64,000 bases of DNA. Source: Actinomycetota bacterium. Lineage in GTDB: Bacteria > Actinomycetota > Acidimicrobiia > Acidimicrobiales > Ilumatobacteraceae. The position numbers were made by a program, and so were the translations under genes. Positions 34,024 to 41,995 of this stretch are shown one piece after another; within the stretch, counting starts at the first letter, position 1, and each line of letters starts with the position of its first letter. The DNA lies in contig SYAZ01000002.1 of the NCBI GenBank assembly GCA_005788815.1, forward strand, positions 1 to 64,000, read 5' to 3'. The notes below the pieces were generated by a model. That model was not told the origin of the DNA and did no database searches. It saw only the letters and a program-made list of their open reading frames with translations.

Positions 34024-34936
34024 GGGATTATCCACTCTCATTCCTACTGAGAGAACTGAAAAGCCCGCGGAGCCTGCAACGGCTGCACCGGCAACACCAC
34101 GAGCCGCACCAGCAGAAGAACTGCCTGCATCTGCCTTGCGCGACGTTGCTATCGATGCCATCGTGCCAAACCCACATCAGCCGCGTGTTCATTTCGATGA
34201 AGACTCGCTGAGCGATCTGGCCAAATCAATCAAAGAGATTGGCGTTCTTCAGCCTTTGTTGGTGCAAGAGACGTCACCAGGGAAATACCAACTTATTGCG
34301 GGTGAACGACGTTGGCGTGCAGCACAGCGGGCCAAGCTCGCTGTTGTGCCCGTGGTGGTGCGCAAGATCAGTGAACTGGGCTCGGTAGAACAAGCATTGG
34401 TGGAGAATCTTCACCGACAGGACCTCACCGCACTGGAAGAGGCATCGGCGTATCAACAACTGGCCGACGACTTCGACCTCACGCACGATCAGATTGCAAA
34501 GCGTGTGGGCAAGAACCGCACCACGATTACCAACGCGCTTCGTCTGCTGCAATTACCTGCCGCCGTGCAGGGGTACCTTGCCGATGGGCGATTGGCAGCG
34601 GGTCATGCACGGGCATTGCTGTCGTGCAGCGACACGAAAGTAATGGAACAACTGGCGGCCTCTGCTGTGGCCGAGGGTTGGTCGGTACGTGCTGTTGAAG
34701 TAGCTGTGAAAGAGGGAGTCTCTGCCAAGGGTAAGACCAACCCGGGCAAGGGAACCGGTGGTACTACGGGCATGAAGCCAGCTGGGCTATTGGAACTGGA
34801 GAATCTTTTGGCCGAGTTCCTTGACACCAAAGTGGGCGTCTCCATGAATGACAAACGCGGGCGTATCACCGTGGACTTTGCAGACCTCATCGATCTCGAG
34901 CGAATTTATCGCCGAATGGTCGAGGGAATAGAGTAA
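33998..34936 (+). CDS. parB: Chromosome partitioning protein ParB (Spo0J)
   Basis: CTP-dependent DNA clamp that loads at parS. The N-terminus has KLGRGLSTLIPT, the CTPase domain has NPHQPRVHFDEDSL, and GERRWRAAQRA is the C motif. A helix-turn-helix (LTHDQIAKRVGKNRTTITNALRLL) reads parS, and the C-terminal dimer domain ends RIYRRMVEG. Length 312 is usual. Three parS sites lie 0.9 kb upstream. Confidence 0.97.
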   Translation: MAEKRKLGRGLSTLIPTERTEKPAEPATAAPATPRAAPAEELPASALRDVAIDAIVPNPHQPRVHFDEDSLSDLAKSIKEIGVLQPLLVQETSPGKYQLIAGERRWRAAQRAKLAVVPVVVRKISELGSVEQALVENLHRQDLTALEEASAYQQLADDFDLTHDQIAKRVGKNRTTITNALRLLQLPAAVQGYLADGRLAAGHARALLSCSDTKVMEQLAASAVAEGWSVRAVEVAVKEGVSAKGKTNPGKGTGGTTGMKPAGLLELENLLAEFLDTKVGVSMNDKRGRITVDFADLIDLERIYRRMVEGIE

Positions 34937-35039
34937 AAACAACTTAAATTACGACGGTGTAGTTATCCACAAAACACTCACTCTCAACTGTGCGTTTAAG
35001 GTTGAATGTTATGCACACCTGTGGATTGGTTGTGGATAA
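34937..35039. other. DnaA-box cluster between parB and the CwlM-like gene
   Basis: One hundred and three non-coding bases between two convergent genes. TTATCCACA 34963-34971 and TGTGGATAA 35031-35039 are perfect DnaA boxes in opposite orientation. TTATGCACA 35009-35017 fits the relaxed TTATNCACA consensus, and TGTGGATTG 35020-35028 is a near match. The sequence around the first box (AACTTAAATTACG) is A+T rich. It could be a DnaA titration site or part of a split origin. No transcription terminator is obvious. Confidence 0.65.
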
Positions 35040-35978
35040 CTAGATCTCAGTAGCGGGATTCTCGCGCCATGCATCGAGCGCATCACAAATTGCTGTTGAA
35101 ACAGCATTTGTTTTCAATGACACCACTTCATGTGGCCCCATCGAACACAACACAGCGGTCATTCGTGTTTCACGCAACACCGGGTGACGCACACCAAGAG
35201 TCTGCACGTGTATCTCTGGCGCACGAGCAGAGATCGCAGCAGCAATCCGCAATGCAAGATTGCGACCACCCACACTGCAAAACGTTGGAACTTCGTAATA
35301 GTAAATAGTGCAGCCCGCATCATCGGTACTTTCACATCCGATGTACACATCAGCTTGATATGCATTTGCAGCTTTCGCCTGTTCTGATGCAGTGAAGTCA
35401 ACAGTGCTTGTCAGTGGGTGAGATTCTTTTGCACGACGAACAATTGCAGAGGCAAGTGGAGCACCACCAGTGAAATAACCAACCACTAGTCGAAGTGAAT
35501 CATTAACAACATCGTCTGATAACGCCAGACCTTCACGTACAACTGCAACACCCGGGCCATCCCCAGTTTGCGAACCCATACGCTTCAAAACATCAATGAA
35601 TTCGGGCGTACTGATGCCATTTCGTGGTGATCCAATATTTTCTTGAAACTCCGCAACAGCCTCCGAAGTCCGCGGACCATAGATGCCATCAACACGTCCA
35701 CAATCAAAACCGAGCCGATTGAGCAGTGATTGCAGACTTGCTACATCGTCACCACGAATGTTGGGAGAACGAAGAAACAACAATCGCTCACCAAGAGTCC
35801 AACTGGCTTCAATCAGTGATGACCACACTTGCTCATCACACTCACCAGTGGTAGATAGACCATATAAATCTTGAAATGCCAATAATGCGGCGTGTGTACG
35901 CGCGCAGAAAGTGGAGTCTTCGGCAGAACCCGGTGCAAGGAAACCTGCTGCGGACAAACGACGCTGCAGATCATGCAC
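35040..35978 (-). CDS. cwlM: CwlM-like peptidoglycan-binding, amidase-fold protein, probably non-catalytic
   Basis: Two peptidoglycan-binding repeats (about 1-60 and 75-135, the second with GRVDGIYGPRTSEAVAEFQ) precede an Amidase_3-like domain. In active amidases that domain opens with a DPGHGG zinc motif; here the start reads LRLVVGYFTGG, with no His. The place of the second zinc His reads VYIGCEST. In mycobacteria CwlM (Rv3915) lies at the same position and activates MurA after phosphorylation by PknB. A regulatory rather than hydrolytic role is therefore likely. No signal peptide is present, which also fits a cytoplasmic regulator. Confidence 0.8.
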   Translation of the reverse strand: MHDLQRRLSAAGFLAPGSAEDSTFCARTHAALLAFQDLYGLSTTGECDEQVWSSLIEASWTLGERLLFLRSPNIRGDDVASLQSLLNRLGFDCGRVDGIYGPRTSEAVAEFQENIGSPRNGISTPEFIDVLKRMGSQTGDGPGVAVVREGLALSDDVVNDSLRLVVGYFTGGAPLASAIVRRAKESHPLTSTVDFTASEQAKAANAYQADVYIGCESTDDAGCTIYYYEVPTFCSVGGRNLALRIAAAISARAPEIHVQTLGVRHPVLRETRMTAVLCSMGPHEVVSLKTNAVSTAICDALDAWRENPATEI

Positions 35979-36001
35979 CGCTGGTCCGCGGTGACCTGGC
36001 T

Positions 36002-36340
36002 TTATCGGGAAGCCGGAAGAAATGGGTTGAGCTCCTCGAGCATGCGACCCTTCGGCATCGCACCAACAATTTTTGTTTTGATTTCGCCCTCGGAGAACAA
36101 AAGCATGGTGGGAATACTCATGACATTGAAACGCCCAGCGATGTCACCGTGGTCATCGACATTGAGTTTCGCAATAACAATTTGGCCAGCCTTTTCGGCA
36201 GCGATTTGTTCGAGGATGGGTGCAATTTGCTTGCAAGGTCCACACCATTCGGCCCAGAAGTCCACCAAGATGGGAGTGTCTGAACTATTAACAATCTCGT
36301 CGAATGTTGCACTAGTGAGTGTGATGATTCCGTCAGCCAT
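36002..36340 (-). CDS. trxA: Thioredoxin
   Basis: Disulfide reductase of 112 residues with the active site W32-C33-G-P-C36-K and the cis-proline segment IPTMLLF. Its reductase gene trxB is in the same operon 0.6 kb upstream, with a mog-type gene between. The arrangement trxB-trxA-cwlM matches mycobacteria. Confidence 0.97.
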   Translation of the reverse strand: MADGIITLTSATFDEIVNSSDTPILVDFWAEWCGPCKQIAPILEQIAAEKAGQIVIAKLNVDDHGDIAGRFNVMSIPTMLLFSEGEIKTKIVGAMPKGRMLEELNPFLPASR

Positions 36341-36380
36341 AGCAGTACCTTTCGTTGTTTTCAGTGTAGTGCTGCGAGGT

Positions 36381-36908
36381 TCAAGAACTGTGAGGTAGGT
36401 AGGTACCTAACGCGTCGTTCAGTGTGATGGCAGAACCACCAATGACACTGATGCAGTCGGGGACAGCGGGCATAACAGCAACTAGGCATTCGGCAATGGC
36501 CGAAGGTTTGCCGGGCAGATTAATGATGAGGCTTGTTCCACGAATTCCTGCAGATTGGCGCGACAAGATGGCAGTGGGCACGATGTGTAGAGACACTTGA
36601 CGCATTAGCTCGCCAAAACCAGGCAACATTTTCTGGCAGATCGCTTCAGTGGCTTCGGGAGTTACATCGCGAAGTGCAGGACCGGTACCTCCGGTAGTGA
36701 CAATGAGACCGCATTGTTCAACGTCAGCCAACTCAACCAACGTGTCTGAGATGATTGATTGTTCGTCGGGAATCAATCGAGTGACGTACTCATACTCACT
36801 GGTGATGCAGGAATCGAGAAATGCGCAAATGGCAGGGATGCCTTTGTCTTCATAAACGCCCGTTGAGGCTCTGTCGGAGACAGCAACTACACCAATACGC
36901 GTCTTCAT
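36381..36908 (-). CDS. mog: Molybdopterin adenylyltransferase (MogA/MoaB family)
   Basis: Adenylates molybdopterin before molybdenum insertion. The family signature is VTTGGTGPALRDVTPEAT; the C-terminal INLPGKPSAIAECL is also conserved. Length of 175 fits MogA or MoaB. Its place between trxB and trxA is not the usual one, as mycobacteria have trxB2 and trxC adjacent. The start lies six bases after the trxB stop, so it is in the operon. No other cofactor genes are in this window. Confidence 0.88.
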   Translation of the reverse strand: MKTRIGVVAVSDRASTGVYEDKGIPAICAFLDSCITSEYEYVTRLIPDEQSIISDTLVELADVEQCGLIVTTGGTGPALRDVTPEATEAICQKMLPGFGELMRQVSLHIVPTAILSRQSAGIRGTSLIINLPGKPSAIAECLVAVMPAVPDCISVIGGSAITLNDALGTYLPHSS

Positions 36909-36914
36909 GATTGA

Positions 36915-37859
36915 TTAGTGCTGGTGCTCCAACCAACGCTCGCAATCGAGAGCAGCCATACAGCCTGAACCAGCAGCAGTAATCGCTTGGCGATACGTGT
37001 GGTCTTGCACGTCACCACAAGCAAAGATGCCTTCGATGTCTGTGTATGTGGAACCGTCACGAGTGAGCAGGTAACCAGTGTCTTCCATGTTGAGAACGTT
37101 CTGGAAAATTGCTGTGTTTGGTTTGTGGCCAATAGCAATGAAAAGACCAGTAACTGCAAGTGGGCGAGTGGAGTTGTCGGTGGTGTCGGTCAGAGTGACG
37201 CCAGAGAGTGATTGTTCACCTTGCAATTCGGTAACACGTGAGTTCCAATGGATTTCAATCTTCTCGTTAGCAATAGCGCGATCTTGCATGATGCGTGATG
37301 CACGCAATGTGTCGCGACGAACAATGAGGTGCACTTTGCTTGCAAACTTTGTGAGGAACATTGCTTCTTCAACAGCGGAGTCTCCGCCACCAACAACTGC
37401 AATCTCATGACCACGGAAAAAGAAACCGTCACATGTTGCACAGGTGGAAACACCATGGCCGATTAGCTCGGTTTCACGGGGCAAATCGAGCATGAGCGAC
37501 TGTGCGCCGGTGGCAACAATGATGGAATGCGCACTGTATTCGGTGTCGCGAATCCATACCTTGAACGGACGCGAAGAGAAGTCGACCTTGGTGACTTTTT
37601 CGGTAATGAATTCAGCACCAAAGCGCTCGGCTTGTGAACGAAAGTTCATCATGAGTTCTGGTCCCATGATGCCTTCGGGGAAACCAGGAAAGTTCTCTAC
37701 CTCTGTTGTAAGCATGAGTTGACCACCAGGCTGATCGCTAGTGGAACTCGGCTCACCTTCGATGACAAGTGGTGCGAGCGATGCGCGTGCGGTGTAGATG
37801 GCGGCGGTGAGACCAGCAGGTCCTGAACCGATGATGATGGTGTTACGAACAGTGCTCAT
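36915..37859 (-). CDS. trxB: Thioredoxin reductase
   Basis: FAD/NADPH flavoenzyme that reduces thioredoxin. FAD-binding IIIGSGPAGLTAAIYTARA is at the N-terminus, the redox-active pair is in CATCDGFFF, the NADPH motif is VVGGGDSAVEEA, and the C-terminal GIFACGDVQDHTYRQAITAAGSGC completes the FAD site. Length 314 is standard. It overlaps the upstream membrane-protein gene by four bases. Confidence 0.97.
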   Translation of the reverse strand: MSTVRNTIIIGSGPAGLTAAIYTARASLAPLVIEGEPSSTSDQPGGQLMLTTEVENFPGFPEGIMGPELMMNFRSQAERFGAEFITEKVTKVDFSSRPFKVWIRDTEYSAHSIIVATGAQSLMLDLPRETELIGHGVSTCATCDGFFFRGHEIAVVGGGDSAVEEAMFLTKFASKVHLIVRRDTLRASRIMQDRAIANEKIEIHWNSRVTELQGEQSLSGVTLTDTTDNSTRPLAVTGLFIAIGHKPNTAIFQNVLNMEDTGYLLTRDGSTYTDIEGIFACGDVQDHTYRQAITAAGSGCMAALDCERWLEHQH

Positions 37860-38182
37860 TTATCTTCTTCTGTGTATCGGCGGCGCATCAGAAGGAATCC
37901 GATGACTGCAAAGACCGCGCTAAGGGTGAAATACGAAATCCACACGGATGCATCGTGGTTGACAACAGAATCGAGGGCTGCCTGGAGACCGCGAGTGATT
38001 CCCACGATCAGCAAAACCAGAATGCCAACAACGCCAAATGTCCCGAGCAAACCAAAGACAAGCCCACGTGCGGTGGTGACCAATGGTTGAGTGGTGTATC
38101 GACGAACGGTGCTCACAACCCGGTCGATGAAATCGACTGTTCTATCGGCCCATTCGGGGTCGGTGAGGGGGTTGGACACCAT
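37856..38182 (-). CDS. Two-helix membrane protein of the trxB operon
   Basis: A 108-residue protein with an amphipathic N-terminus (DRTVDFIDRVVSTVRR), two membrane helices (about 43-66 and 82-99) and a charged end RRRYTEEDK. I do not recognise a named family. It overlaps trxB by four bases and follows the anti-sigma gene by 40, so it is expressed with the thioredoxin system. A similar short gene precedes trxB in related actinobacteria as far as I recall. Confidence 0.75.
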   Translation of the reverse strand: MVSNPLTDPEWADRTVDFIDRVVSTVRRYTTQPLVTTARGLVFGLLGTFGVVGILVLLIVGITRGLQAALDSVVNHDASVWISYFTLSAVFAVIGFLLMRRRYTEEDK

Positions 38183-38222
38183 GGGGTTCAGCCTAACGGC
38201 GAGCGCCGAAGCCGAAGTGGGC

Positions 38223-38822
38223 TTACGGCCGTCCAGGCAGTGGATGACTAGCTATGACCTCGCATGAGCCACCGTGAATCTGTAGTTCCGTTGGCGTTGC
38301 GACAAGCGTGAGCTTTGTGCCCGAAACTGAGTATGTACCCACTGGTTGGTTCCCTGCTTCCACATCAAACCCGGCACAGCCGTTGCCGCTCGCAACTATT
38401 GCGGGATGCGTGATGATGCTGAGTTGGGTACACGAGGTCTGGTCAACAACTACAAGGTTTGGTTTTGAAGTCCATACTTCTCGCACGGAACCCACGGAAG
38501 AATAGGTACCAACGATTGTGTAGTCGGCCAGGTCCGCGCCACACACAGAACCTTTAATCGGCACCGTGGTGACTGCGCCGTTTCGCGGTCTTACGGTTGA
38601 GTCAGTGGATGGGGAAAGCGATGAATAAAGAGCACTGCTACCTACTAACACGATCAAGGCAGCTGCGACAGCGAGCCAACGCCGCGGAGATTGGCGAGAA
38701 ATAGAAGGGGACACGTGGGCAAGTGCCTCGGCGATGTGGGCGTCGCGGACTTCGTTTGACGCTGCGGGAAGATCGCGCAGCGCCGCAACTATGCGGGGGT
38801 CAAGTTGTTCGTTGTCGCTCAC
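38223..38822 (-). CDS. Probable anti-sigma factor, single-pass membrane protein
   Basis: A 199-residue protein: cytoplasmic N-terminus (LDPRIVAALRDLPAASNEVRDAHIAEALAH, about 1-45), one membrane helix (about 48-67), and an extracytoplasmic domain (about 90-199) with four or more cysteines that may pair. The gene overlaps the ECF sigma gene by four bases, the usual sigma/anti-sigma pairing, and takes the place of Rv3912 in mycobacteria. No zinc-finger (HxxxCxxC) motif is visible, so it is not a ZAS-type anti-sigma. The role is inferred from context. Confidence 0.72.
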   Translation of the reverse strand: MSDNEQLDPRIVAALRDLPAASNEVRDAHIAEALAHVSPSISRQSPRRWLAVAAALIVLVGSSALYSSLSPSTDSTVRPRNGAVTTVPIKGSVCGADLADYTIVGTYSSVGSVREVWTSKPNLVVVDQTSCTQLSIITHPAIVASGNGCAGFDVEAGNQPVGTYSVSGTKLTLVATPTELQIHGGSCEVIASHPLPGRP

Positions 38823-39322
38823 GTGTTCCTTTCGTCAGGGTTATGACGCCCTGTGGAGGTGTCTTGGTTCCCAAGAATGTTGGCCAATTGGGTTCTGCCT
38901 CGGGCCAGGCGAGAACGCACAGTGCCCACGGGAACCCCCTGTATTTCAGCGATTTCCTCATAATCAAGGTCCGCAACATGGCGCAGCACAAGGGTGGTTC
39001 GGTATTCCTCGGGAAGCAGAGCCAGTGCTTGAGCCACATCCATTTGAGCATCAACTGCACCAGTACCGTCGGCCATTGGAAGAACAAAGGTTGCATCAAT
39101 GTCGGTAGGGGTCGGACGTCTGCGAATGCGGCGCACTTCATCAAGAGCAGCATTCGTCGCAATGCGATAGACCCACGTAGAAAACTTTGATCGTCCATCG
39201 AATCCAGGCAGTGCGCGAACAATAGAGATAAGAGCATGTTGGGTGGCATCTTCAGCGTCGGCTTTATTCACCACAATGCGATGACAAACAGTGCGCACAG
39301 AGTCATAGTGCATGCGCAACAA
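38819..39322 (-). CDS. ECF sigma factor (SigM-like), N-terminal start unclear
   Basis: Sigma region 2 reads ADAEDATQHALISIVRALP and FSTWVYRIATNAALDEVRR; region 4 reads LPEEYRTTLVLRHVADLDYEEIAEIQG and VGTVRSRLARGR. The TTG at 39322 gives 167 residues, but the same frame stays open to 39400 and encodes PAPDDLLIQRAKRGDSVATD, a typical ECF N-terminus. No ATG, GTG or TTG exists in that stretch. In another frame a GTG at 39406-39408, 14 bases after the kinase stop, begins MTNLSTS; removal of one CT from the TCTCTC at 39385-39390 would join it to PAPDDLL. A frameshift or unusual start is likely. Confidence 0.8.
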   Translation of the reverse strand: MLRMHYDSVRTVCHRIVVNKADAEDATQHALISIVRALPGFDGRSKFSTWVYRIATNAALDEVRRIRRRPTPTDIDATFVLPMADGTGAVDAQMDVAQALALLPEEYRTTLVLRHVADLDYEEIAEIQGVPVGTVRSRLARGRTQLANILGNQDTSTGRHNPDERNT

Positions 39323-39422
39323 GGCGTCGGTCGCAACAGAATCTCCACGCTTGGCGCGCTGAATCAGAAGGTCGTCAGGAGCAGGAGAGATGTTGACAGG
39401 TTAGTCACCTGTGGAACGGGCA

Positions 39423-41105
39423 CTATTTGGCTGAAGTGAAGTCGAGGCTGGAAAGCGCACCTTTGAATGGGTTGCTATCGCTACACGAGGTGCTACGACC
39501 CGCTTCTCGCATGTACAAGAGCACATTGCGAGCTGGGCTTTTCACATCGAAGGTGCCGATACCTGTTTGTTGCGATGCAGCCTGGGCCACAGGAAGACCC
39601 CAGCCGTCAAGCGAAGCAGGGAGGGCATCGCCAGTAGAGACGTACACCTCTGCATTCCACGGCGCAGTTGCAAAATTTGCCGCCAATGTTCCGAGACCCA
39701 CGCCAGATAGTTGGACCACCACGCCTACGCCAGCCTTCGAACCGAAATACTGATTGCCATAACACACGGTTGTCCATGTGGTTGCGGGGTTGTTATCGGT
39801 GAGAGCTGGAATCATTGCTTCGTTTTCTTGACCGTCATCTCCGTTCGGGTCGTAACTTCGCATGCCAACAACAGTGACGGGACCAACAGGAATTTCATTG
39901 ACAACTGGTGCGCCAATTTGTGAATTTGTTTCTTGAAGTCCACGCCACAACATCACAGTCATGGTGAGTGCTGCAATCAGCAGAAGAGCAATAGGCACAT
40001 AGTTGCGTTTTGTTGATGTGCGTTGCGAACGTGGCAATGCAGTTTCTGGATGCGCTATACCACGCGGCGTGTTGTCTTTTGTTTTAGGTGCGCGAACTGG
40101 CGTGTCATCTTCTGGAACGACTTCAAGTGAACGTCGTGGCCTTTGAGGCATAAGAGGATCGTTCAATGTGGGACGACTACGTGGTGTTGCTGGTGCCATC
40201 GATGGATTGAGTCCGTCTACCGGCGTGAGCGCATCATGATTTTGTTGTGATACTTCGTCGAGTGCACGAACTACTTCGTGACACGTGGCGTAACGATGCT
40301 CAGGTTTACGCATCAACATTTTGTGAATCACTGCAATGAGATTGCTTGGTACATCTGAGCGAATTCCACTGAGCGGTGTGGGGTCACGTTGCAAACGCTG
40401 AATGGCAGTTTGTTGCTCATTTTCCCCTTTAAATGGGGCTTTTCCGGCCAAGCATTCGTAGAGAACAAGGCCAAGTGAATAGATATCTGCACGACCGTCA
40501 AGCAATCGACCTTGGACTTGTTCGGGAGACAAATACTTTGCAGTTCCCATCATGATGTCTGGCTTTGTGAGATCTGTGTGGTCTTCAACACTTGCTACCA
40601 GTGGCTTGGCAATACCAAAGTCTGTGAGCAAAACTTCGCCCTCTTTCATGACCAGAATGTTTGCTGGCTTGATGTCTCTGTGGAGAATATTTTCATCGTG
40701 AGCTTTTGCTAACGCCGAAGCAATGGCCCGTCCGATATGCAATGTGAGATGAGCACTGAGTTGCCCTGGTTGTCGAGATGTACCTTTATCGTCTAATAAA
40801 CCACGAAGAGATTTCCCTTCGATGAGACGCATAACGAGTGCAACTTGATCATGTTCGTCGATGCAGTCATACACCGGAACAATGTGTGGGTGAGTAAGTC
40901 GTGCAAGTGCTTGTGCTTCACGACGAAAGCGTTCTTTTGTGACGACGTCATCAGCAATGTCTTCGCGCAACATCTTCACTGCAACAGTGCGACTTAATGT
41001 GAGATCAGTGGCGCGCCAGACGTCGGCCATGCCACCAGAAGCGATCATTCCTTCAAGGCGATAGCGTCCGCCGATGAGGTCACTGGTGTGATGAGGTGCA
41101 GCCAT
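39423..41105 (-). CDS. Serine/threonine protein kinase with discoidin-like ectodomain
   Basis: The kinase domain (about 12-275) has all catalytic residues: the Gly-rich loop, K44 in VAVKML, HRDIKPANIL, DFGIAKPL and SPEQVQG. A Pro/Arg/Thr-rich linker leads to one membrane helix (about 316-335). The ectodomain (about 345-560) has VVGMRSYDPNGDDGQENEAM, ALTDNNPATTWTTVCY and GVGVVVQLSG, a jelly-roll, F5/8-type-C-like pattern. The same ectodomain ends mycobacterial Rv3910, where MurJ is fused to a pseudokinase. Here the kinase is free-standing and looks active. It lies just upstream of the sigma gene. Confidence 0.88.
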   Translation of the reverse strand: MAAPHHTSDLIGGRYRLEGMIASGGMADVWRATDLTLSRTVAVKMLREDIADDVVTKERFRREAQALARLTHPHIVPVYDCIDEHDQVALVMRLIEGKSLRGLLDDKGTSRQPGQLSAHLTLHIGRAIASALAKAHDENILHRDIKPANILVMKEGEVLLTDFGIAKPLVASVEDHTDLTKPDIMMGTAKYLSPEQVQGRLLDGRADIYSLGLVLYECLAGKAPFKGENEQQTAIQRLQRDPTPLSGIRSDVPSNLIAVIHKMLMRKPEHRYATCHEVVRALDEVSQQNHDALTPVDGLNPSMAPATPRSRPTLNDPLMPQRPRRSLEVVPEDDTPVRAPKTKDNTPRGIAHPETALPRSQRTSTKRNYVPIALLLIAALTMTVMLWRGLQETNSQIGAPVVNEIPVGPVTVVGMRSYDPNGDDGQENEAMIPALTDNNPATTWTTVCYGNQYFGSKAGVGVVVQLSGVGLGTLAANFATAPWNAEVYVSTGDALPASLDGWGLPVAQAASQQTGIGTFDVKSPARNVLLYMREAGRSTSCSDSNPFKGALSSLDFTSAK

Positions 41106-41155
41106 TACTGGGAGCAGACGCTAGTTGTGGATGGCCTCCGAGGGAGGCATACCCC

Positions 41156-41995
41156 TTATTCGGCTAGGCGAAAAACGATTCCGATAGTTCCTTGACCAGC
41201 GTGAGCGCCGATGACTGCGCCGATGTCACTGACGATCACTTCACCTGAGTACACGGCCTTGACCATCGCAATGAAAGCGTCGATGTCTGCACATTGAGCA
41301 TGGAGCAAAGCAAGGCGTTCGATTTTTCCTTCATGCGAACGAAGTGACTCGATAAGGAAGGCCAACGCTTTGGAGCGCGTGCGCTGACGGCCAGCTTCTT
41401 CCACTTTGCCGTCACGTATCTCAATGAGGGGCTTAATGGAGAGAGCGCTTGCCATCATGGCCTTTGCTCCACCAATGCGGCCACCTTTTTTCAGGTTGTC
41501 GAGCGTGTCGAGAGCGGCAACAACGTGCGTGCGGGGGGCCAATTGCTCTGCGCGAGCCACAATTTCTTGCTGTGTGGCGCCGGCTCGTGCCATTTCGGCA
41601 CATTCAAGGACTGTGAGGCCTTGTCCCATAGATGCACTGCGGCTATCGACAACCACAACTGAGATCTCTGGTTCAAGTGCACGCGCAGCAAGGACTGCGC
41701 TTTGCATGGTGGCTGACAAATCTGACGACAAGGAAACAACAACGATGGATGAAGCGCCTTCTGCTTTGAGGGAGCGATAGCACTCTTCAAATTTGCCCTG
41801 TGATGGTGCAGCTGTCTCTGGCAACTGTGGAGAAGCAGAGCACAATTTCCAGAATTCACTGGTGGTGATGGTTTCTCGGTCGATGTATTCGGTGTCGCCA
41901 AAGCGAACACTGAGAGGAACAATGCGAATACCTAAGGCGTCAGCCATATCTTGAGGTAGGTCGCAGGCGGAGTCGGTAACAATTCGAACAGTCAT
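41156..41995 (-). CDS. DegV family fatty-acid-binding protein
   Basis: A 279-residue two-domain protein beginning VRIVTDSACDLPQDMADALGIRIVPLSVRF, with VVVSLSSDLSATMQSA and VVDSRSASMGQGLTV, the family sites that bind a fatty acid. Related FakB proteins present fatty acids to the kinase FakA; no FakA-like gene is here. The ATG overlaps the stop of the DUF6049-like gene. It occupies the place where MurJ stands in mycobacteria. Confidence 0.92.
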   Translation of the reverse strand: MTVRIVTDSACDLPQDMADALGIRIVPLSVRFGDTEYIDRETITTSEFWKLCSASPQLPETAAPSQGKFEECYRSLKAEGASSIVVVSLSSDLSATMQSAVLAARALEPEISVVVVDSRSASMGQGLTVLECAEMARAGATQQEIVARAEQLAPRTHVVAALDTLDNLKKGGRIGGAKAMMASALSIKPLIEIRDGKVEEAGRQRTRSKALAFLIESLRSHEGKIERLALLHAQCADIDAFIAMVKAVYSGEVIVSDIGAVIGAHAGQGTIGIVFRLAE

